Assembly: GCA_026393975.1 (NCBI GenBank)
Contig: JAPKZD010000011.1
Span: forward strand, 1 to 64,000
Length of the DNA: 64,000 nt
DNA from: Candidatus Aminicenantota bacterium
Lineage (GTDB): Bacteria > Acidobacteriota > Aminicenantia > Aminicenantales > Saccharicenantaceae
Direction of reading: 5' to 3'
Below the pieces are notes generated by a model. That model had not been told where the DNA came from. It searched no databases and saw only the letters and a program-made list of their open reading frames with translations. Of this stretch, positions 35,006-43,114 are shown piece after piece (positions within the stretch are counted from its first letter, which is position 1; the number at the start of each line of letters is the position of its first letter). Position numbers and translations under genes: made by a program.

Positions 35006-36068
35006 GATCGCCGTCGTGGGAGCGGGGAAGTTCGGCGAGATGCACCTGGATGTGTTCACCCAGCTCGGGTCGACCGGCCTGGCCGAGCTCGCCGCCATCG
35101 CCGAGACAAACCCGGGGCGGGCGGCGGAGCTCCGCGACCGGTACGCCTGCCCCGTCTACGGGGATTACCGCGAGATGCTCGGAAAAGAGGCCCTGGACGC
35201 GGTCAGCGTCGCCACCCCCGATCATCTCCATCGCGAGATCGCCGTCGCGGCCGCCGCGGCGGGAAAGCACGTCCTGGTGGAGAAACCCCTGGACGTGACC
35301 GTCGAGGGCGCGGCCGAAATGGTCCGGGCGGCCCGGGACGCCGGCGTCCTTCTCCAAGTCGACTTCCATAAGCGCTACGACCCCGACCATCAGACGATCG
35401 AGCGGCGCGCCAGGTCCGGCGACCTCGGCGATATCCTCTACGGCAGCGTCCACATGGAAGACCGCATCGAAGTCCCGGCCGAATGGTTCCCGCACTGGGC
35501 ACCCCGCTCCTCCCCGGCCTGGTTCCTGGGAGTGCACTTTTACGACCTCGTCCGCTGGATCGTCAAGTCGGAGGCAAAGACCGTTTACGCGACCGGAGCC
35601 AAGAACACTCTTCTCAAGGACCATGGCATCGACACCTGGGACTGCATCAACGCCAAGGTCGACTTCGAGAACGGGGCCGCCTTCACGTTCGACACGAGCT
35701 GGGTCCTGCCCAAGGGGTTCGAGGCCATTGTGAATCAGGGCCTCCGGGTCGTCGGCACGAAAGGTGTCTTCGAGTGCGACAGCCAGGACCGCGGCACCCG
35801 CTCCTGCATCGACCGGGAGGGCATGGCCACCTACAACAACAACTTCAAGCGCGAATCCGTCGACCGGCAGGGCCGCAAGGTCCTCCGCGGCTACGGCATC
35901 GAGAGCATCGAGGACTTCGCCGGGAACGTCGCCTTCCTCAAGAGCGGCGGGCGGCTCGAAGACCTCAAAGGGGTCTGGGCCTCGGGTGCGGACGGGCTCG
36001 AGGTCACGCGCATCGCCGTCGCCGTGCACGAGAGCCTGGCGACCGGCCGGGTCGTCCGACTGAGGTAG
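34995..36068 (+). CDS. Gfo/Idh/MocA family oxidoreductase
   Basis: This 357 aa protein has an N-terminal Rossmann fold (VAVVG-type IAVVGAGKFGEMH) and the family signature EKPLDVT, then a C-terminal alpha/beta substrate domain (HFYDLVRW). These enzymes oxidise or reduce sugars and cyclitols using NAD(P). GGAGGAGGG precedes ATG 34995. It is followed 4 nt later by the aminotransferase. The substrate is not deducible. Confidence 0.92.
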   Translation: MPVRIAVVGAGKFGEMHLDVFTQLGSTGLAELAAIAETNPGRAAELRDRYACPVYGDYREMLGKEALDAVSVATPDHLHREIAVAAAAAGKHVLVEKPLDVTVEGAAEMVRAARDAGVLLQVDFHKRYDPDHQTIERRARSGDLGDILYGSVHMEDRIEVPAEWFPHWAPRSSPAWFLGVHFYDLVRWIVKSEAKTVYATGAKNTLLKDHGIDTWDCINAKVDFENGAAFTFDTSWVLPKGFEAIVNQGLRVVGTKGVFECDSQDRGTRSCIDREGMATYNNNFKRESVDRQGRKVLRGYGIESIEDFAGNVAFLKSGGRLEDLKGVWASGADGLEVTRIAVAVHESLATGRVVRLR

Positions 36069-36072
36069 GGCT

Positions 36073-37440
36073 ATGGCGATCTACGATCTCACACCCATCG
36101 ACGTGCCGCGTGTCGAAACGCGATATCGGTCCATCCGGACGAAGATCCCAGTGCCGGAATCGGTCCCCATCTTCGAGGCGCTCGCGGCGAGCGAGCCGCG
36201 GTCCATGTCCGGCCAGCCGCCCGTCGTGTGGCATAGGGCCGAGGGCTTCACCGTCCACGACAAGTGGGGCAACCGCTGGATCGACTGGTCGAGCTGCGTC
36301 CTCGTCGCCAACGCCGGTCACGGCCGGCCCGAGATCCGGGAAGCCCTGAAAAGGGTCATCGACCAGGGCCTCATTGCGAGTTACGTCTTCGTCCACGAGC
36401 AGCGGGCCGAGCTCTGCGGCATGCTGAGATCGCTCTCCCCGGACCCGGAGGCTTACAGAGTCTTCCTTCTTTCGACGGGAAGCGAGGCGACCGAGAACGG
36501 CATCAAGCTCGCCCGGACCTACGCCCTCGAAAAATACGGCCCCCGGCGGAAATATCTCGTTTCCTTCCGGAATGCCTTCCACGGCCGGACGATGGGCGCC
36601 CAGCTCGCGGGCGGCCTGGACGGGCAGAAAAAGTGGATCGGCGACCGGGACCTCGGGTTCGTCCAAGTCCCATTCCCGGACGGCTATAAGAACATGGACA
36701 CGAGCTTCGGCCTGTTCCTGGCGACCCTCGAGGAGAAAGGGATCGCCCCCGACGAGATCGCCGGGGTGATGACAGAAAGCTACCAGGGCGTCGGGCCGGA
36801 CTTCCTCCCGGTCGAGTACGCCAGACGCCTTGAGGCGTTCTGCCGCGAGCACGACATCGTCACGATCTTCGACGAGGTCCAGTCGGGCTTCGGCCGGACC
36901 GGGAAGATGTTCTGCTACGAACACTACGGCGTCAAGCCGGACATTATCTGCTGTGGCAAGGGCATCTCCTCTTCCCTGCCGATCTCGGCGGTCGTCGGCC
37001 GGGCGGACATCCTGGGGCTCTACCCGCCGGGGGCGATGACCTCGACGCATTCGGCCTCCCCGCTGCCGGTCGCAGCGGCCATCGCCAACCTGAAGATCCT
37101 CCTCGGGGAGAACCTGGCGGCAAGGGCCTCCCGGATGGAGGGGGTCCTCATGCCCCTCCTGGCCGAGGTTCAAAAAAGACACGCGGCGAGGCTCGGCTGC
37201 CTCCACGGCAAGGGACTGGTCGCAGGCATCCAAGTCGTCAGGCCCGGAACAAAAACCCCGGACCCGGCGACTGCCCTGGCCATCAATGTCGCCTGCATGC
37301 GCAAGGGCGTCCTGATGTTCGCGCCCGTCGGGGTCGCCGGGGAATGCTTGAAGATCGCCCCGCCGCTCACGATCGCCGAGGACGCCCTGGTGGAATCGGC
37401 TCAGGCCTTCGGGGAGGCCGTCGACGAGGTGCTGTCATGA
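36073..37440 (+). CDS. Class III aminotransferase
   Basis: This 455 aa PLP-dependent aminotransferase has STGSEATENGIKLAR, FRNAFHGRTMGA, FDEVQSGFGRTGKMF and the PLP lysine in CGKGISSSLPIS. It resembles the 4-aminobutyrate/acetylornithine group. Its stop overlaps the SDR start (ATGA). The context (M20, Gfo/Idh, SDR, zinc dehydrogenase) suggests deamination of an amino sugar or amino acid derivative. Confidence 0.93.
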   Translation: MAIYDLTPIDVPRVETRYRSIRTKIPVPESVPIFEALAASEPRSMSGQPPVVWHRAEGFTVHDKWGNRWIDWSSCVLVANAGHGRPEIREALKRVIDQGLIASYVFVHEQRAELCGMLRSLSPDPEAYRVFLLSTGSEATENGIKLARTYALEKYGPRRKYLVSFRNAFHGRTMGAQLAGGLDGQKKWIGDRDLGFVQVPFPDGYKNMDTSFGLFLATLEEKGIAPDEIAGVMTESYQGVGPDFLPVEYARRLEAFCREHDIVTIFDEVQSGFGRTGKMFCYEHYGVKPDIICCGKGISSSLPISAVVGRADILGLYPPGAMTSTHSASPLPVAAAIANLKILLGENLAARASRMEGVLMPLLAEVQKRHAARLGCLHGKGLVAGIQVVRPGTKTPDPATALAINVACMRKGVLMFAPVGVAGECLKIAPPLTIAEDALVESAQAFGEAVDEVLS

Positions 37441-38208
37441 ATAAAGACATTTTCGAACTGAACGGAAAGACCGCCGTCATCACCGGCGGCGGGGGCTCCC
37501 TCGGCGGGGCCATGGCCATTGCTCTCGCGAAGCGCGGGGCAACCGTCGCCCTCCTCGACCTACGAGAAGCGGCCACGGCCGATGCCGCCCGCCGCATCGC
37601 CACCGCCGGCGGCCGGGCGATCGGCCTCCCCTGCGATGTCCTCGACGAAAAAAGCCTGGCTGATGCCGCGGCGAAGGTTGTCGGTGAATTCGGGCGCGTG
37701 GACATCCTGGTCAACGCCGCGGGCGGGAACGGCCCAGCGGCGACCACGTCCAAGGAAACCGTCGAGCGTGCGGACCTCCACGAAACGCCCGGTGGGCCCA
37801 CGACGTTCTTCGACCTCGACGCCGGGGCCTTCCGGTCCGTCTTCGATCTCAACGATGACCGCCTCGCGGCCGCTCACCCGGGTCCCGGCCTACTCCGCGG
37901 CGAAGGCCGGCGTGTCCAACTTCACCCGATGGCTGGCGACGCACCTGGCCCCGGTCCATATCCGGGTCAACGCCATCGCCCCCGGCTTCTTCCTGACCGA
38001 ACAGAACCGGTTCCTACTGACGGACGAGAAGACCGGCGGCCTCTCGGCGAGGGGCACGGTCATCATCGCCCACACGCCGATGGGCCGATTCGGGACGGGC
38101 GACGACCTGGCCGGGGCGCTGATCTGGCTCGTCTCCGACGCTTCGGCCTTCGTGACCGGCGTCGTAATTCCCGTCGACGGCGGTTTCTCCGCGTACTCGG
38201 GAGTATAG
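37437..38208 (+). pseudogene. SDR oxidoreductase (D-mannonate oxidoreductase-like), frameshifted by deletion
   Basis: The first part (from ATG 37437) encodes the NAD-binding GGGGSLGGAMA and NAAGGNG blocks up to VFDLN near 37853. Homology then continues in another frame from 37855 (MTASRPLTRVPAYSAAKAGVSNF) to VIPVDGGFSAYSGV and TAG 38206-38208. About 30 residues are missing between the parts, the stretch where SDR enzymes carry the catalytic Ser (NISS). The YxxxK pair is in the second frame. The C terminus matches the SDR group that interconverts fructuronate and mannonate. The protein should be inactive as read. Confidence 0.87.
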
Positions 38209-38215
38209 GACCAGC

Positions 38216-39331
38216 ATGATCACCAACCAACCCCTACCATCCACGATGAGGGCGGTCGTGCTCGAAGCGCCGCGGAGGCTGGCCCTTCGCGACATTCCGG
38301 TTTGGCCCATCGAGGCTTATGGCGACCCGGACATGGTTCTCGTCAAGGTCGCGGCCTGCGGCGTCTGTGGTTCCGACACCCGGTATTACGGCGGCGAGAA
38401 TCCGTGGGCCATGCACACCCTCGGGCACCACGTCGACAACCCGCCGGGAATCGTCCTCGGCCACGAATTCGCGGGCGAGATCGTGGCCGTCCTCGACGAG
38501 AAGAACGCCCGCCTTCTGGGCCGGCGGGTCGCTCCGGTCTGTTCGAAGGTCTGCGGCACCTGCCCCGAATGCGTCTCGGGACGGACGGAGCTCTGCCCGA
38601 ACACGGTTCATATGGGTCACGGTCAGGGGTGGGGAAAGCGCGATTTCTATCCCGGCGCGTACGCCGAGTACGTTCCCGCGTGGGGCAGCGGCTGTTTCGC
38701 CATCCCGGACGGGTTGACCTACGGGGAGGCGGCAATGATGGACATTCTGGCCGTCTGCGTCCATGTCGCCCATCAAGGGAACGTCCAGCCGGGCCGGCCC
38801 GTTCTAATGATGGGCGCCGGCCCCGCCGGTAACGGCATCGCCCAGGCTGTGCTTAATCTCGGGGCCAGCCGGGTCGTCGTCACCGACATCGCCAACGCGC
38901 CCCTCGAAGCGGCCCGGAGGAGGGGGTTCGACGCCGTCGTCGACGCGAGAGGCAAGTCGCACCGGGCCCTCGTCGAGGAACTGTCGGCGCTCGCCCCGGA
39001 GGGGTTCGGCAGCGTCTTCGACAGCGTCGGCGGCCGGGACAGCTTCGAGCTCGGACTGCGGCTTCTCGGGAAGAAAGGCACGCTCGTCAACATGGCCGTC
39101 CACGACCTGGACATCCCGGTGAACTTCCTTCGCCTCGGCAGCGAGCGCCGCATCACGACGAGCTCAAATTTCGCGACGGGCGACTACCCCTGGGCCCTGA
39201 GCTGGCTCGAAAGCGGGCGGTTCTCGGTCAAGGATTGGTTGACAGCGGTCCGGCTCGAGGACGTCCCGGGCGTGTTCGCCGAAGCCGACGCGGCCGGCCG
39301 GCGCGCCTTCAAGCTGGTCATAGAATTCTAA
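38216..39331 (+). CDS. Zinc-dependent medium-chain dehydrogenase
   Basis: This 371 aa enzyme has catalytic-zinc residues in ACGVCGSD and GHEFAGE and a structural zinc site with four cysteines (CGTCPECVSGRTELC). The cofactor loop is GAGPAGNGIAQ. It resembles polyol and threonine dehydrogenases. It begins 8 nt after the SDR stop and is the fifth gene of the M20-led operon. Probable role: oxidation of a sugar alcohol or sugar acid intermediate. Confidence 0.92.
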   Translation: MITNQPLPSTMRAVVLEAPRRLALRDIPVWPIEAYGDPDMVLVKVAACGVCGSDTRYYGGENPWAMHTLGHHVDNPPGIVLGHEFAGEIVAVLDEKNARLLGRRVAPVCSKVCGTCPECVSGRTELCPNTVHMGHGQGWGKRDFYPGAYAEYVPAWGSGCFAIPDGLTYGEAAMMDILAVCVHVAHQGNVQPGRPVLMMGAGPAGNGIAQAVLNLGASRVVVTDIANAPLEAARRRGFDAVVDARGKSHRALVEELSALAPEGFGSVFDSVGGRDSFELGLRLLGKKGTLVNMAVHDLDIPVNFLRLGSERRITTSSNFATGDYPWALSWLESGRFSVKDWLTAVRLEDVPGVFAEADAAGRRAFKLVIEF

Positions 39332-39384
39332 GAATCGGTATAAAGAATGGCGGGACTTGTTCTGGCCCATCAGGGAGAGAGACG

Positions 39385-40422
39385 ATGATCAACAAGCTGA
39401 AAAAAATCGCGCGAGAGGCCGGGCTGGTCATTCTTATGACGATGCTCCTTGGCTTTGGCGCGTCTTCCTCGGGCGCTTCGCTCGCGGCGAACCCTTTCGA
39501 GCAAGTCAAGAGACTCGGACGCGGAGTTAACATCCTCGGCTATGACCCCATCTGGGACAAGTTCGAGGATGCCCGCTTCAAGGAACGACATTTCCAGCTC
39601 ATCCACGACGCCGGATTTCAGACCGTCCGGATCAACATGCATGCCCTCCAGCGGATGGACGCCGCGTCGGACTTCAAGCTCGACGAGACATGGCTGAGGA
39701 CCCTGGATTGGGCTGTCAAAAGCGCCTTGGCCAGCGATCTCATGGTCATCCTGGACCTTCACAACTACAACGATGTCGCCGAGGATCCGGCCGGCTTCAA
39801 GCCCCGGGTCCTGGCCTTCTGGAGGCAGGTCGCCGCGCGTTTCAAGGACGCTCCGGACGCGGTCCTCTTCGAGATCTTGAACGAGCCCAACGGCCGGCTG
39901 ACAGCGGCCTTGTGGAACGAATGGCTCATCGAAGCGCTGGCCGTCATCCGCCGTACCAATCCGGCGCGGACCGTGGTCGTCGGTCCTCCTTCATGGAACG
40001 GGATCGACCACCTGGATGAGTTGGCGTTGCCGGAGGCCGACAGGAATATCATCGTGACGGTCCACTATTACGAGCCGATGCGGTTCACTCACCAGGGGGC
40101 GCCGTGGTCTCCGGAGAACGTCCGTTTTTCAGGCGTAACCTGGGGAAATGCCCTTGAGACAAGACGAGTCGAGGACGATTTCGCCCGCGTCGAGAAGTGG
40201 TCTCGATCACACCGGCGTCCCATCCTGCTCGGCGAATTTGGCGCCTATGACAAGGGCCCGATGGAGTCGCGGGCGCGCTATACGTCGTTCATCGCCCGCG
40301 CGGCCGAATCCCGGGGCTGGGCCTGGGCCTACTGGCAGTTCGATTCTGATTTTATCGTCTACGACATCGATAAGGACCGTTGGGTGACGCCGATTCTCAG
40401 GGCTTTGGTTCCAAGCCGCTAG
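39385..40422 (+). CDS. GH5 glycoside hydrolase (cellulase-like), secreted
   Basis: This 345 aa protein has a Sec signal (LVILMTMLLGFGASSSGASLAA) and a GH5 barrel. The general acid is in FEILNEPNG and the nucleophile in LLGEFGAYD; DLHNYND and TVHYYEP are also present. GH5 enzymes cleave beta-1,4 glucans, mannans and related polymers. It starts 53 nt after the dehydrogenase and may be read through from that operon. AGGGAGAG precedes ATG 39385. Confidence 0.93.
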   Translation: MINKLKKIAREAGLVILMTMLLGFGASSSGASLAANPFEQVKRLGRGVNILGYDPIWDKFEDARFKERHFQLIHDAGFQTVRINMHALQRMDAASDFKLDETWLRTLDWAVKSALASDLMVILDLHNYNDVAEDPAGFKPRVLAFWRQVAARFKDAPDAVLFEILNEPNGRLTAALWNEWLIEALAVIRRTNPARTVVVGPPSWNGIDHLDELALPEADRNIIVTVHYYEPMRFTHQGAPWSPENVRFSGVTWGNALETRRVEDDFARVEKWSRSHRRPILLGEFGAYDKGPMESRARYTSFIARAAESRGWAWAYWQFDSDFIVYDIDKDRWVTPILRALVPSR

Positions 40423-40436
40423 CCAGGTGCGCGAAA

Positions 40437-40898
40437 TTAGACCCCGGGATATTTCCGTTTGGCGAAGTAAATGATCTCCGGGTGCTTCTTGTAGCCCAGT
40501 TTCTCGAACACCGCCATAGAGATGGCGTTATCGTCCTCGATGAGGCAGGCGAGGATGTCCATCCCCAGGGCCTCGAGCCGCCGCTCGGCTTCGCGGACGA
40601 GCCGGGCGCCGAGGCCCTGCTTCCTCAGCGTCGCGTCCACGGCCAGACGGTTGATCCAGCCCTTGCGCCCGTCGTGGGTGGCCAGCACGGTGCCGATGAT
40701 CCGCCCCCCCTCCCCTTCCTCGGCCACGAGAAAGAGGACGTTCGGCATCTTGATCTGCCGGGCGATATTCTCGCGGCTGTCACGGCCTTTTGGCTTCAAG
40801 GGCAGGCCGCCTTCGGCCCAGAGCTCCATGACCCGGGCATAGTCCTCGATGCGAAACTCCCGGACTCTAAAATTATCCATTTGAGATTTTTCCGGCAT
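40437..40898 (-). CDS. GNAT family N-acetyltransferase
   Basis: This 153 aa single-domain protein has an acetyl-CoA-binding block RLAVDATLRKQGLGARLV (Q/RxxGxG/A) and C-terminal NAISMAVFEKLGYKK. The substrate is unknown. A GGGGGA ribosome site precedes ATG 40898; ATG 40880 is possible. It converges on the GH5 gene and follows the membrane protein by 48 nt. Confidence 0.88.
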   Translation of the reverse strand: MPEKSQMDNFRVREFRIEDYARVMELWAEGGLPLKPKGRDSRENIARQIKMPNVLFLVAEEGEGGRIIGTVLATHDGRKGWINRLAVDATLRKQGLGARLVREAERRLEALGMDILACLIEDDNAISMAVFEKLGYKKHPEIIYFAKRKYPGV

Positions 40899-40946
40899 CG
40901 CCGTTCCCCCTTCCCTCCTCTCGGACCCTTTTCCGGTCGAGCGCCA

Positions 40947-41558
40947 TCAGCGGATGAAAATGGCGTAGGCTCCGATGGCCACGGCCGCGGCCGCAAGCCC
41001 GGCCATAACGACACCCAGCCCCGATTTCTTCCGGAGAAGCCGGGCGGCGAGGATGAAATTGCGGATGGCCAGGGCCGCCGCTCCCGCGTAGAAAACAAGA
41101 TAGGTCGTCTGCCAGATGCCGGGCTGGGACAAGATACCCACCCATTCGCCCTGGCCCATGCCGAAGGCCATGAACGCGGCCTCGACGGCGGAAGGGATCC
41201 AGGCCAGGAAAAGCGGCGAGCCCAAGGCGACGCCGGCGAGCGCCGCCGTCCCGCCGAAATCCGTCCCGCCCTTATCCCGCCGCCCCAGAGCATGAATGAC
41301 CCCGGCCGAGGCGAGCCAGGCCGCCAGGATCATGGGCAAGACGAAGATCATCTGCCAAAAGTAGTAGTTATCGGGGCCCATTCCGAAAATGACGGGCGCC
41401 GTCGGCACGGCCCCGGTGACGGCCAGGATGGCCGACGTGACGATATACAGGAAGCCCACGCCCCCGACGGCGAGGATGGCTCGGCGCGCCGGACGCTGCA
41501 TCTTGAGGAGCCCGCGCATGGTCTGGCCAGGCTTGAAGATCGCGCTCGTCAACATCAT
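40947..41558 (-). CDS. Membrane protein, possibly Yip1-like
   Basis: This protein of about 203 aa has five predicted helices (AILAVGGVGFLYIVTSAILAV, MIFVLPMILAAWLASAGVI, ALAGVALGSPLFLAWIPSAV, TTYLVFYAGAAALAI, VVMAGLAAAAVAIGAYAIF). The arrangement is reminiscent of bacterial Yip1-domain proteins, but I see no diagnostic motif. The start is uncertain among ATG 41558, ATG 41555 and TTG 41573. It follows DUF1846 closely on the same strand. Confidence 0.7.
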   Translation of the reverse strand: MMLTSAIFKPGQTMRGLLKMQRPARRAILAVGGVGFLYIVTSAILAVTGAVPTAPVIFGMGPDNYYFWQMIFVLPMILAAWLASAGVIHALGRRDKGGTDFGGTAALAGVALGSPLFLAWIPSAVEAAFMAFGMGQGEWVGILSQPGIWQTTYLVFYAGAAALAIRNFILAARLLRKKSGLGVVMAGLAAAAVAIGAYAIFIR

Positions 41559-41565
41559 TCCTCTC

Positions 41566-43083
41566 TCATCCAACGAAAAGGTGCTTGCTCGAAAAATTAG
41601 GCTCGGTGGTCAGGTTCGTCCCGAAACGCCGCAGGCCCGCTTCGTCCCCCGGCGTCGGGATGTGGGTGATGTGGACCTCGCAGCCCTGCAGATCTTTCAT
41701 CTTCTCCAGGGCCAAGTGGGCCATGGGGTTGGTGGACGCGTTGATGCTCAGGCAGATCAGGACCTCCGAGAGGTCGAGGCTGACCGTTTTGGCCCCGAAG
41801 ACGTTTTTCTTGAGGTCCCCAACGGATTCGATGATCGACGGGGAGAGAAGATGGATCTTTTCCGGGATCTCGGCCAGCATTTTCACGGCGTTGAGGACCA
41901 GGGCCGACGAGGCGTGCATGAGGGGGGAGTTCTTCCCCGTGACGATGGTGCCGTCACGGAGCTCCATGGCCGCGCCGACGAAAACCCCTTTGTTCCCTTT
42001 GCCCGTCTCCCGGGCCTCCTCGGCCGCCCGCCGGGCCGGTTCGACGACCCGCCTGTCCTCGGGCTTGACCCCAAGCTCCTTCATTAGGAGTTCCGACCGC
42101 TGGACGGTCTCCTTCTCGACGAAGCCCAGGAGATATTCGCAGGAGTAGCGGAAGTATCTCCGGATGAGCTCCTGCTTGGCGGCGTCCCGGACGACGTCGT
42201 CGTCCTTGATCCCGAAGCCGGCGGTGTTGCAGCCCATGTCGGTCGGCGACTTGTAGAAGGACGGGCCGCCGGTGATCTTCTCGATGATCCGCCTCAGCAC
42301 CGGAAAAACCTCGACGTCGCGGTTGTAGTTGACGGCGGCCTTGCCGTAGGCCTCGAGGTGGAAGGGGTCGACGAGGTTGAAGTCGCCGAGGTCGGCCGTG
42401 GCCGCCTCGTAGGCGACGTTGACCGGGTGCTTGAGGGGCAGATTCCAGATGGGGAAGGTCTCGAACTTAGCGTAGCCGGAAGCGAGCCCTCGCCGGTATT
42501 CGTGGTAGATCTGGGACAGGCAGGTGGCCAGCTTGCCGCTCCCCGGCCCCGGCCCGGTGACGATGACGAGGGGATGCTTGGTCTCGATGTAGTCGTTCGC
42601 CCCGTAGCCCTCGTCGCTGACGATGACGTCGACGTCCGTGGGGTAGCCCTTGGTGAAGCGGTGGGTATAGACACGGATGCCCTGCCGCTCGAGCTTGTTC
42701 TTGAAGATGCGGGCGGCCGGTTGATTGTCGAACCGGGTGATGACCACGGCTCGGATCTGGATGCCCCATTCCCCCAGGTCGTCGATGAGCTTCATGGCGT
42801 CGACGTCGTAGGTGTGACCGAAATCGGCACGCATCTTCTTCCGTTCGATGTCCCCCGCGTAGATGCAGAGCAGAAAATCCGCCTGGCTCCGGAGCTCCTG
42901 CAGGAGCTTCATCTTGACGTTGGGGTCGTAGCCGGGCAGAACCCGGGCGGCATGATAGTCGAAGAACAGCTTGCCGCCGAATTCGAGGTAGAGCTTGTTC
43001 GGGAAACGTGTCATCCGGTCGAGGATGGCCTTCTTCTGTTCCTGGAGGTAGAAGCCGTTGTCGAAGCCTGCGGCGTGGTTCAT
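41566..43083 (-). CDS. DUF1846 (UPF0371) family protein
   Basis: This 505 aa cytoplasmic protein of a conserved but poorly understood family matches at FDNGFYLQEQKKAILDRM, LYLEFGGKLFFDYHAARVLPGY, HPLVIVTGPGPGSGKLATCLSQ (Walker A-like GPGPGSGK) and KSPTDMGCNTAGFGI. Length is normal. ATG 43083 fits the family N terminus. It lies 31 nt after the GH106-like gene. A nucleotide- or phosphate-binding role is plausible from the P-loop-like motif but unproven. Confidence 0.92.
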   Translation of the reverse strand: MNHAAGFDNGFYLQEQKKAILDRMTRFPNKLYLEFGGKLFFDYHAARVLPGYDPNVKMKLLQELRSQADFLLCIYAGDIERKKMRADFGHTYDVDAMKLIDDLGEWGIQIRAVVITRFDNQPAARIFKNKLERQGIRVYTHRFTKGYPTDVDVIVSDEGYGANDYIETKHPLVIVTGPGPGSGKLATCLSQIYHEYRRGLASGYAKFETFPIWNLPLKHPVNVAYEAATADLGDFNLVDPFHLEAYGKAAVNYNRDVEVFPVLRRIIEKITGGPSFYKSPTDMGCNTAGFGIKDDDVVRDAAKQELIRRYFRYSCEYLLGFVEKETVQRSELLMKELGVKPEDRRVVEPARRAAEEARETGKGNKGVFVGAAMELRDGTIVTGKNSPLMHASSALVLNAVKMLAEIPEKIHLLSPSIIESVGDLKKNVFGAKTVSLDLSEVLICLSINASTNPMAHLALEKMKDLQGCEVHITHIPTPGDEAGLRRFGTNLTTEPNFSSKHLFVG

Positions 43084-43114
43084 TTTGAGTTTTAGCCTTT
43101 CTGCGACAATAGAT

